Made by a program: the position numbers and the translations under genes. From Ochromonas danica (Eukaryota; Sar; Chrysophyceae; Chromulinales; Chromulinaceae), in the NCBI GenBank assembly GCA_015146655.1, contig VKHL01000044.1, positions 124,001 through 188,000 of the forward strand: a DNA stretch of 64,000 nucleotides, in the 5' to 3' direction. Below the pieces are notes generated by a model. That model saw only the letters and a list, made by a program, of their open reading frames with translations, had not been told where the DNA came from and searched no databases. Below are positions 39,390 to 49,624 of this stretch, piece by piece. Within the stretch, counting starts at the first letter, position 1, and every line of letters begins with the position of its first letter.

Positions 39390-42300
39390 ATGTCAAACTC
39401 TCCCAAGAGCATGTCCACCAAGGGGAAAGAGGGAAGTGTTGATCGTGTGCAAGGTCCAAGTAAAGCCACAGAAAGAAAGTCACTTGGCTTGCATAACTTG
39501 GATGAGATTCGTGTGGTGGAGGAGGTCGAAGAAGTGCATGAAACTGGCCTTTGTGCCTTTATTAAGAATGAATCCAAGAAATATTTCAATGAGAATATTC
39601 CTATTCCAATGATTAAAGAACTACCTCATCTATGTAAGTACTTCTGCTTTTCCATGTTAATAGTGAAATTATGACTTTCTACTACGTTATATCTGACTTT
39701 ATTCTCTCTTTCTTCTATCTTTGCTGTATGTGTATGTAGTTCGTTATCCCCTAGGAGCTGGTGCTTATATGCTACTCTTAGGTGTCTTTATCTATTTCCT
39801 CTATCAAAACTATATGAATAGTATTTCCAAAGCCTTTGTCTCTTTAAATTCCAGTGATGGAGATTGTAATGAAGTCCCTATTGCAGTCACGGGGACCTAC
39901 TTAGCAGATATTAATGGGAATTGGATCAATACGCCGCAATTTAACTATTACCTCGCTGCCTACTCCTTTACCTTTGCTGGATTACAAGTGAATAGTTTAA
40001 GTGAATTCCAGTCTATGATGAATGTATTTCGAGAGAATCTCAGGGCCTTGGGGACAATTACACCGAATCAGAACTTGGCCATTAATTTGATTATTTGGAT
40101 GGTATATATTAAACGATATTCATTAGAATACCCTGATATGACAACATTCACATCTGTTGGTTATGGTCAATTGCAGAGCTTACAAATGACAGGTGCACCT
40201 CATGTCGTCTTTAATGCACGATTTTATCTTAGTGCTATAGCAGATCAATATGGACGATGTGAGTTACTTGCAACGACAAGTTTTGATCCTGCTAATAGTA
40301 TGTTATCTTCTACGTATAATGCGACGGCCTATGATAATTCTACTTCATGTACTCGTATCTCTCAACCAGTTAATTTTGGTACTCGACCTGGAGGGGTGGA
40401 GGAGTATACCATTGGGATGGATGTGCGTAGTTTTTCTATCGCTATGGCAGTGAATTTAGGAATATTGAGTATTGATGACCTTCAATTAGCAAGTATATCG
40501 CAGATTTCATTCACATATAACGGAGTAAACTATGCTATTGGACAGTATTTTGATGTGCGTTCACCATTGATGGATGCCCTCTATTGTCTACGCAATACTT
40601 CGGTTATTCCATCTGGTCAATTTGGAGTTCGCAATCTGTGCTTAATGATTGCAGGATCGACACCAGCTTTACCAACCTTCAACCATGTTGGTTTTGGTGA
40701 TAATCGACCCGAATTGTGTGATTGTAAATCTGGATCAGGAAGACAGTCAACTTGCAACTCGTTAAAGTTGGTTGCAGGGTTAGTCTTCTACAATCTTGGA
40801 GCACAATCTAGTGTTGCAGGATTTATTCGGGCACAGACTGGATCGTTATTAGCGTTATTAAGTCGGTTTTCAAGTTATCGAGCGTTGAATGCTGCAGCAT
40901 ATAATGCAACGGCCACATCAGTATTGACCCAAGGGTATCAATCAGGCGTCTTCACTAAAGAATGGCAGGAATCTATTTTCCAATTCTGTCATCTCCCCAA
41001 CAATAATATTACTTGTAGTGTGTCCTCGTTTTTCGTCTATAATCCGCAGTCTGTGACTGTTTCGCCTTATCACTATCAATTGACAAATGGATCATGTTCT
41101 GATACGGTGACCATCCCTGATGACACTTGGTGAGTCTCTCCCCTCTCCCCCCGCTTTCTATTTCTCCTTTGTCAATGCCTGTTGGGTTAATCTTTTTCTA
41201 CTTTTCTTGTTAGGGATAAGCTCTCTTCCAATCCTCCGGTCCCACTCACTCAAAACTATTATGAGTGTTATATGACCCAAGATGCTGCATTTCTCAATGC
41301 AGTTGGTGTTGCGTCGGGAAACTCCTCTATCGCCATGCTCGTCTTCATGATTGTCTTGCTACCTGTGATCTACACTCTGCTCGCCATCTTCCAGCAGGTG
41401 CCTGAACAAGACGAATACTCTGAACGACAGAGGCAAATTGCCTTGGACACTTTCTCCGCCGCGTTGTTGCGTATTCGTGATCATAAGTTGGACCCTCATC
41501 GACAAGAGGTACTTGACAAACTGTATCACGAGCTAGTTTATGTTTTGTATGAGCATCATGATGAAGAAGAAGGAAAGCAATCTGCTGCTGACTTAGAGCA
41601 TGCTGCTGCTCATTCTGCTCAAAGCAATTCATGTGAAGATGTAGAGGAGCATAAGAAAGCATCCTTTGGCCGAACTCGCTTGCATCGAATGAATAGCACC
41701 ACAGGTCGCACTACAAGACGGGATCCTGAGTCATCTCCAGCAATGCGTTCACAATGCGCTCCTATTATCTCTTCTCCCGAGGGTAGCTATCGCTCTACCA
41801 CTCCCTCCAACCCACCTAACCAACCATCTCTGCCCTATCCTACTATCCGAACAGCTAACGATCTTGTTGTGGCCCAACGAGTTCTCCCACAAGACAACCA
41901 AGTGCGAGTCTTAAACGCTCCTCCTTCACCCTCTGCCACCATGGAAAATCGTCAAGCTGAGTAAGTCTTCTTCTCCCTTTGACCAGCACAGCTCGTTCTC
42001 ACTCCCGTTCTCATGTTTGGAATGTTTGAGTAGTGTATACAAGGTAGTTGATCGCATGCTAGCTTGCTTCGGCAGAGCAATGATTGAAAGAGAAAAGGAA
42101 CAGCAGGATCAAAGCCTCCTCGTCCAGCGCACTGGTCGTCAAGTCGACTTTGACCGTCAGCCAGTGCAAGACCTGCTTCTTCATCCAAGCTCCTCCTCTG
42201 ATAACCCTCAAAATCACCTTCATCATGAAGAGGCGGAGAGTCATATCCATACGGAAAGAAAAGACTCTGAAGCAGACTCTGTCTTTGCGACAGCAACTAC

Positions 42301-43960
42301 CATCCCTCCTCCAAGCTCTCCCTCTGCTCCTACTGCGACTGTTGCTTATCATGCCACACAGTCGTCAGCGTTCTTGGAAGGGTATGAAGTGTCTCTAGAG
42401 TTGGTTCAGGTATGTACAACTCTCCCCAGTCGTGTTCTTACACATTCCTCGTTATGTTATGTCTTGTGGTGGTATAGATTTATGCCGAGCCATTGATCTC
42501 CCGCGAAGAGCACCTCGTCCTCCTTGTCCGCCTCTCCAATGCCCTTTGTATGCATGCCAGGTAATAGCCTACCACCACCATCACCGCATGCCGTTGCTAA
42601 TTGTTTCTCAACGATTTGTGTTGTAAATAGCTTGGAGTATAACTTGAATATGAAAGAGGTAGCGAATACAATGATGGCTCAGCGTATTGCCTATAATATT
42701 GGCGGAAGAATCTTTACTCATGCTGCTTTGGTCACTTGGACCACTCGCAACCAACTCTAACCACTTCTGCGATTAAAGAAATGCTATAATATATCTTTTT
42801 AATTTTTATTCTGTTTTATATCATTTTGTATTGTATTGTCCCATTTTATCGGTGTCTCACATGGCATGACTGTTTATTGAAGACTATTATTATGGGAAAT
42901 TTATTCCTACCTTCAAGCTTTTGCAATAGTTTTTGAACATAACATAGTTATGAATGGCTTTCCTCCAGGTCTGCCTCTGATAACTTTATGGCAATGTGCC
43001 AGATATGTTATTGAATGCTAAACTGTCTCCAATTCCTATTATATACTGTTCTATACAATTCTATCTGTGATTGGATATTTGATTTTGTGCTTTGGAACGA
43101 ATTTTGATTTCGTTCGAGCAGCTGTTTGATTATGCTTCCTTTGTAGGAGCTCCCTTTGTCTCTCTGCGAAATTTTATTTGAGTTAATTATCTTCATCTTC
43201 TATGCTTCTCGTCGCTCAAAACGCGTCGTTTACGGAATGTCAGATGGCACATTTTTAAAATATAATGATAAGTTACTTTCCTCCAATGAACTTTCAATAG
43301 TGGTTTGTTAGACAAAAGCTGTAGTATTTGGGCTTCACTTGTAACTGCATGGCAAGGGCATTCGAATCATATAGTGGAAAATTGAAATTACTGTAAACCA
43401 AAGAAAACTCCCGCGTCATCTAGATTGTCACTAAATTTAGTCAAAGGTTGTAATTCAAAAGAAAAATATGTGTTTGCTTGATCTTCTTTCCCCTTTCTAG
43501 TTCATTCAGCTATGTGATATGAACACTGAGATTATTCAACGTATTTTGTCATTCTTTATATCAAGTTGAATGATGTCAAGTACAGCATTTGATTACTTAC
43601 AGTGTGTCGCATGTCGCATGTCGCATGGGATTTCAATCAAAAAGTGCTTTTTCATGGTGTTTTTCGAAGTACTTTCACAAAGTTCATGTGTTTATTCATG
43701 GCTTTCTTTTTTCTCCGAAACACCAGTGGTGTTCCATGCTTCCATGGTATACCTACAGTCTATACCATGTTCCTATCCAAAAGAGTATTCTCTATTACCA
43801 ATGCATGTGGAAGAGATGATAAGAATTGATTGTGATGAGGAGAGAGGAGGAAGACAGAGAGAATTCACTTACGATCGACAAAAACTGAATTCTTCGTATC
43901 TTTCAAGATCCTTTGAACTAAACAAACTGAAAAAGTGAAGAAAACTGAAGATCTTCTTTA
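39220..43960. repeat. left arm of large inverted duplication
   Basis: Reverse-complement homolog of about 48650-53200. Identity appears complete from the start codon through about 41285, including the first two introns. It falls sharply at about 41285-41760, is near complete again to the stop at 42760, then weakens to patches in the 3' flank (42761-43260 and about 43790-43955). Confidence 0.85.
39390..42760 (+). CDS. two-TM surface protein, left inverted copy
   Basis: Six exons: 39390-39633, 39740-41129, 41214-41960, 42034-42409, 42478-42560 and 42631-42760. They join to 989 residues. A cytosolic N-terminus of about 80 residues leads into TM1 (LGAGAYMLLLGVFIYFLY). An extracytosolic domain of about 470 residues follows, with several N-glycosylation sequons and Cys residues. 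TM2 (IAMLVFMIVLLPVIYTLL) leads to a long cytosolic tail. I do not recognise a family. The ectodomain size suggests a receptor or surface antigen, which is inference only. The cytosolic segment just after TM2 is the only part that differs strongly from the copy at 49625-53025. Confidence 0.8.
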
Positions 43961-44223
43961 ATGGTGTGAAGATCTTCCAGTGGTCATCTTCACTGTCCAT
44001 CACAATCTAATACCTTCCCTTCTATTATTGTCTACTATCACGACATCATCCAGTGGATAACCTTCCCAGGCCAAGACGACTAAAGTGATCCGATCCATCA
44101 CTATCTGATTTCACTCCTTCCTATTGGATATCTGCTATTCAGTCAAGCAGTGTGGATAGCTTCCTAGGATAATCAAGGTGGTGATCTTTAATCCCGTAAC
44201 TAATTCATCCAAAGTTAAGAGAT
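42761..44223. other. 3' flank of left surface-protein copy
   Basis: 1.46 kb with no convincing gene; the 122-codon frame at 43570-43938 looks like chance. It holds two stretches homologous to the 3' flank of the inverted copy: a weak one at 42761-43260 and a stronger one at about 43790-43955. Confidence 0.5.
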
Positions 44224-45576
44224 ATGATAATTTTCGCTATTGCTGCAACTCAAGCATTATCAATCTTGGTCTTATCAGCCATCATTTTGTGGGCAATTAT
44301 TGGGATTTTCAAAACTCCTAAAGTTGTATCTCCTGTTACAACAATCTATTCTGAGCAGTTAATGGTTGATACTGTATTTGATCGTATAGATTCTTTGAAG
44401 GGATTTATTTGTCTTGATAGTGATGTCATTGACTATGTTCAAAGGCAATTGTGGCTTAAAGCTCATATTGATCTTTATGGACATGCTATACTGCCTATGA
44501 ATGATAAAGATATGGGATTCTATCATGAGGCCTTTGGAGCATTGGATGTCACTCTCTATAATAACACAAGGAACTTCTCTTCTTTAGTTTACTATCGTAT
44601 GTATAAAGGAGGTAATGATAATATACGTGCTATGCTCTTTGAATATGCATTCAATGTCAGTAATGAAAGTGAAAGATATGGAAGTAGTGGTTGTCCAGCT
44701 GACTGGTGCAGTCATAAAGCTGTAATGCGCCGCACAGCAATTGACTTGAGAGAGCTATCTGTGCCTTTTCCTCCAGATCGTTTTGTCTTCACCTTTGTTC
44801 GTCATCCCATTATACGCTTTATTTCCGCTATGAATGAGGTCGAAAACAGAGCACAAGAAGATCCAGCTAAGGCTGCCATACTTGCAAAAGTGTTAAAACA
44901 ACCTCTTGGAAGTGTGGAGAGAGTGAAAGAATTTATCCACATGATTTTATCTTCTGGGGGCACAGGCTCCCTGTTTCGTCTATATGAAGATGTGGAGTTG
45001 AAGCATATCGCTCCAATGGTTGGTCCTCTCTTGCTGGCCCATAGTGTAGAACGATCAATGATCCGCTTGTACAAATTGGAGCAATTTGGCCTTGAATGGA
45101 AGCGACTCAGCAGAAACATCGAACTACCCGTCTTGTATGATTTGTATCAAGGGCGAAGCAAACGGCGAGATTGGTTAGTTCATGCTTCATCGATGGATTC
45201 CCACAATGTTACTCGCGCAGCAGCAGCTTTCTTGTTCATTGCAGGGGCAGATCTCCTAAGCATGTAAGATGCACTCTATTGTGTTGATTTGTTAGTTTCC
45301 AAGATTATCTCCTTCTTTGCTTACATTAGGGGATCCTTCAAAGCAAACAAGATGAAATCGATCAGCCAGTTTCAACGTGCTTTCAACTTATCTGATCAGT
45401 TCGATTCGTCTGGTCGTCATCTGCGAGCATTGTGTAGGCTCTATTTTGCAGACTTTCTTTGTAGTGGTTACTCTCTTCCTGTGGTCTGTCAATCAATAAT
45501 CAATGAGGCTAGTGACAGTGTTGAAGAGCTAAAACACAACATTATGTGTGCATCCATGCCGTCGAAATGTAAATAG
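44224..45576 (+). CDS. carbohydrate sulfotransferase-like protein
   Basis: Exons 44224-45263 and 45330-45576, with a 66-bp intron, give 428 residues. An N-terminal TM anchor (about 11-29) makes this a type II Golgi protein. YYRMYKGGNDNIRAML (about 123-138) fits the 5'-phosphosulfate loop, with Lys128 as the likely catalytic Lys. FTFVRHPIIRFISAMNE (about 189-205) is the 3'-phosphate-binding motif of the Sulfotransfer_2 type. Such enzymes use PAPS to sulfate carbohydrates. NNT and NVS sequons support a lumenal domain. It is distinct in sequence from the sulfotransferase at 2157-4039, so the two are different families. It lies between the arms of the large inverted duplication. Confidence 0.8.
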
Positions 45577-45831
45577 TAAATACAATGCTAGTAATAAACC
45601 TGAGGTCAATATCTCGCACTCTATGATCAAAAGACTAATTGATTGCCATAAGGAATGATTCTTATTCCATGGAATAAATAGATTCCATGGATTCAAAAAC
45701 AGTTTTTCTTCTATGAGGGGGAAGGCTGGACCCTGTTCCGGGACTCTTTCTTGCCAGCCAAAGCCAAGGCAACAGGTTGGCTGCTAAAGGCAAAGTCTTC
45801 TTCTCCTTTGACCCATAGCAATAAGAACAGA

Positions 45832-46512
45832 ATGAGTGGACGAGGTTTTCCTGCAAGAGGACGAGGATTTGGTGGTGGAGGAGGACGTGGTGGTCGTGAT
45901 GGTCGTGGTGGTGGCTTTGGACGTGGACGTGGTGGACGAGGTGGTGTTGAGGAAGGCCCTCCCGCTGAGATTGTTGGTAAGTGAATACTACTCACTTCCT
46001 CTACTAACTATCACTCTCTCATTAACATTTCATTCCTCTCCTTCATAGAGTTGGGTAGCTTCATGCATAGTGCTGAGAATGAAATGGTCTGTCGTCTCAC
46101 ACATGCTATGATTCCCTATTTCAATGCTGGTATCTATTTAGAGAATAAAGCTAAAGTAGGTAAAGTAGAAGAAGTCTTTGGTCCTATCAACAAGGTCTAC
46201 TTCACCATTAAGCCTGACCCTGGTGTTGATGCTGCCTCCTTCAAGGCTGATGATAAGGTCTACATTGGATCTGACAAACTCTTACCTCTCTCTAGATTTA
46301 CAGGTGAACAGAAGTCAGGTGGTGGTGGAAGAGGTGGAGGTGGTCGTGGTGGAGGACGTGGTCCTCCTGGTAGAGGCTTTGGAGGCCGTGGGGGTGGACG
46401 AGGTGGACCTGGCGGTGGAAGGACACCCTTTGCTGGACGTGGTGGATCTTCTTTCGGAGGTCGTGGGGGTGGAGGTGGTGGTAGAGGAGGGTTTGGTCGT
46501 GGTGGTAGGTAG
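45832..46512 (+). CDS. GAR1: H/ACA ribonucleoprotein subunit GAR1
   Basis: Exons 45832-45976 and 46049-46512, with a 72-bp intron, give 202 residues. The central Gar1 domain is clear: [51 protein letters not shown], and [19 protein letters not shown]. It is flanked on both sides by Gly/Arg-rich (RGG) regions, as in yeast and animal GAR1. GAR1 binds Cbf5/dyskerin and supports pseudouridylation of rRNA and snRNA in the nucleolus. The ATG at 45832 ([10 protein letters not shown]) is preferred because it opens the RGG region directly; upstream frame is open but unlike the family. Confidence 0.95.
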
Positions 46513-47063
46513 GCATGTGAAGTTAAGGCCTAGTCTAGTGGCAGGGTGGTGGTGGAGGAGGAGGAGGTTTAGGTGGTGTAGTTCTGCTACAGTATATTGT
46601 GTATAGAGAGTGAGGATTAGCGGATCTTGTAACTCACTTAGCAAGTCCTACCATATGCTTTTTAACAACGCAATTAAATAGTCAACTATAAGATAGTAAA
46701 GATAGTTGACTAACTTTAGTCATAAAATGCTCAAGACCTATGAAGAGAATGATAGATTAACTAACTAACCTCTTCCAGGACAAACTACTACAACAACAAC
46801 TACAATCAGTCCATCTCAATCATTCTCATTCATTCTTTCATATGATGAAAGCAAATTGGCTAATCCACCCTTGCCCTACACCTCCTCTACCTCTACCTCT
46901 CTCTTATCATCTCGTGGTAGTAGAGGATCAGCAGAGGTTATCATTAACATCATCATCATTATCATCTGACATCATTATATTATATACACACTTTACAATC
47001 CCCTTTCCCTCCCCTACCATTACATTCACAAGTCGATCACAAGATCATCAACAAAATTGTCAT
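46513..47063. other. intergenic region between convergent GAR1 and pgsA
   Basis: 551 bp, with 3' flanks of both genes. Polypyrimidine and TCATCATCATTATCATC runs but no gene seen. Confidence 0.4.
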
Positions 47064-48222
47064 CTACACCTCCTCCTCCTCCTTCTCTTCATCTTCTTTC
47101 TTCACAGAGGAGGTAGCTGCTGTAGAGGTAGAGGTGGAGGAGGTAGAGGAAGCAAATCCTTTCTTCAAAGTAGGCCAAGCTGCATGAAAATATTGCCATC
47201 CACTAACAATGGTAGCAACAGTACAAGAATAAAGTGCAGCTAATCCCACTAGAAAGACTGCATGCTTAGGTAATCCTAACAGTGCACAGATATCAACATC
47301 TCCACTATGTTGACCTGGGAAGACCAACAATAAAAAAGAGATAGCTATCATCTGTAAGGCAGTCTTCACTTTGCCTAAATTACCCACTTGAACAACAGAT
47401 CGTAAACCTTGACTAGCCATCCATTCTCTCAAGGCAGAGATAGCCATTTCTCGACAAAGGATTAATGAGGCAGGAAGAGCAAAGAGAAGTGTTGGGTACT
47501 GAGAGGCTAATAGTACTAATGCAGTAGCTACCATGAGTTTGTCTGCAACAGGATCAAGGAAAGCACCAAATGCTGAAGTTTGCTTCCAACGACGAGCAAG
47601 ATAGCCATCTAACCAATCTGTTAAACAACTGAAGATAAAGACTAGAAAGGTAGAAGCTTTCTACACACACACACAAACACACACACACACACAGGTTAGT
47701 TATATGAAGCACAAGGGGATAACACCATGACCATACGACTAACTTAACAGACTAGCTGTCTAACTGTCTGACTGAGTGACTAAGTGACTCACTTACCTTT
47801 CTTAAGGCAAAGAGAAGCATAAAGAGAGGAATGGATAAAACACGTAAGATTGTCAATAAATTGGGTAATTGACTTTTCACTTTCTTTGCATTCTCTTGAG
47901 AGAGAAGACCAAAGAAAGACTTACTGTCTCTATCACTTTCCTTAGCATTGGCATTGGCATTGGCACTGCCAGCATGAAGAACAAGAGAAGAAGATGATGA
48001 TGATGATGACAGAGCATCCTGTCCAAGAGAGAAGTGGGAAGGATTGATAGGATTGGTTGGTAGTCTTCTTATCCCAATAGTACTGCATGATGTAGTAGTG
48101 ATTGTTGTCTGCTTGGGGGAAGGAAGGATGATGACAGTAGAGAATGCATCATTAGGAGGAAGAAAGAAGCAAAGCAATAGAGAGAGGAAGAAGGTTAAGA
48201 GTATAGAGAAGACAGGCTTCAT
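47064..48222 (-). CDS. pgsA: plastid-type CDP-diacylglycerol-glycerol-3-phosphate phosphatidyltransferase
   Basis: Exons 48222-47797 and 47660-47064, with a 136-bp intron, give 340 residues. The catalytic motif of CDP-alcohol phosphatidyltransferases is complete at 157-182: DWLDGYLAR, then G174, D178 and D182, fitting D-x2-DG-x2-AR-x8-9-G-x3-D-x3-D. The body resembles bacterial PgsA, which makes phosphatidylglycerol phosphate from CDP-DAG and glycerol-3-phosphate. The N-terminus is a signal peptide ending near NDAF|STV, with Phe at the junction and a Ser/Thr-rich stretch after it, then a linker. That is the bipartite leader of complex red plastids. Phosphatidylglycerol is essential for thylakoids, which fits. 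The C-terminus is a Ser/Thr then Glu/Lys tail. The ATG at 48222 is chosen because it opens the signal peptide. Confidence 0.85.
47661..47796 (-). other. pgsA intron with TG microsatellite at its acceptor
   Basis: 136 bp, GTAAGT donor. On the coding strand the last 30 bp before the TAG acceptor are a (TG)n run with a TTTG interruption, in place of an ordinary polypyrimidine tract. Confidence 0.75.
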
Positions 48223-48418
48223 GTCCTCGACCAAGAAGGTGAAGAAGATAAGAGAGCAATCACAGTCAGAGAAAAGCAAAAGCTGTCAAAGGAGAGTTGA
48301 ATGCGATCCAACACTGCAGCCAACCCCCACACCACTACTTCCCCCTATTAACTACCTCTTTCTATTCACTTCATTGTGATGGTCCATCACCAACCTAGCT
48401 ACTTCATTGTAGCAATCT

Positions 48419-48491
48419 GGGCGACTAGCTCAATTGGTAGAGCGTACGCTTAGCATGCGTGAGGTATGGGGATCGAAGCCCCAGTTGTCCA
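48419..48491 (+). tRNA. tRNA-Ala (AGC), third copy
   Basis: Identical 73-nt sequence to the copy at 36919-36991, exactly 11500 bp away on the same strand, with the same G3-U70 pair and a TTTTT terminator. About 90 bp upstream are also shared with the first copy. It sits just upstream of the divergent pgsA promoter. Confidence 0.95.
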
Positions 48492-49624
48492 ACCCTTTTT
48501 GCTCTAATAACCGTCATAGAGTGACTATGATTATGTTACTGCAATTAAGTGACTGTAAACAAGATTTAATCATCTATAGAATGCCTTCTTTGCTATTCAA
48601 TGGTCTTATTCGTCATTCATTAGCACACATTTTGATTCATGAGTAAGATGTTCTAAACAGAGAATCTTCAGTTTTCTTCACTTTTCAGTTTGTTTAGTTC
48701 AAAGGATGTTGAAAGATACGAAGAATTCAGTTTGTCGATCGTAAGTGAATTCTCTCTGTCTTCCTCCTCCCTCCCCATCACAATCAATTCTTATCATCTC
48801 TTCCTCTTCCACATGCATTAGTTGTTGAAGCAAAGTACTTTGAATAACACCTCACCATCTAGATCAAATAGCAGAAAGAAGCCTAAAGGAGAAGGAAAAT
48901 CAACCAATTAAACAAACATTTTTCTTTTTAATTACCAATCATCACAAAGGAAGAAGAAGGAAAGGTAGATATCGAAAACAACAGCGACTATCAATTCCTT
49001 CGAACCAAACTACAACTATCTATATTCATCATTCATCAAGTTAAATATATCATATCCATATTACATTCACTCACTCAATATTAAAACATAACATTCATTC
49101 TTTGGCTACCGTAGCAGCTATTCTTCAATGTGGCATTCCACAAAGTGGCATTCCGTAAACGACGCACTACGAGCGGCAAGATGCACAGAAGAAGAATGAA
49201 GAGGATTAACTCAAATATACTTTCACAGAGAAACAAAGGGAGCGTGAATCAAATAACCGCTCGAGGAAAATCAAAGCTTTTCAATGCACAAAAATAAATA
49301 TTCAATCACAGACAGAATTGTATAGAACAGCATATTATATAATAGTTTTGTTTTTAATAACTATCTGGCTCTTTGCCATATCAGCGGCAGAACCGGAAGA
49401 AAGGCATTTAAAACTGACATATCATCATTGGCAATAAAAGGATTGCAACAGCATGATGGTAGGTGATGGAGAGGGAACTCAACTCATTCCTAAATCCCAT
49501 CCAATCAAACTCTTGCAATTAATACTATAATATACTTTTCAAAGCACTCTTCTATTAACAGTCAATATGAGACAAATCAGGTTTAATAAGGTATATTATG
49601 ACATTTCTTTAATCGTAGAAGTGG
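48492..49624. other. 3' flank of right surface-protein copy
   Basis: 1.13 kb with no gene seen. About 48655-48830 and 49125-49624 are the diverged counterparts of 43790-43955 and 42761-43260. Confidence 0.5.

Noticed and set aside
43570-43938. 122-codon plus-strand frame downstream of the left surface-protein gene
   Set aside because: No family resemblance; part of it lies in the non-coding block shared with the other arm, where the frame is not kept.
45836-46606. Several frames overlapping GAR1 rich in Val, Asp, His or Thr
   Set aside because: They are shifted readings of the Gly/Arg-rich repeats; GAR1 itself is secure.
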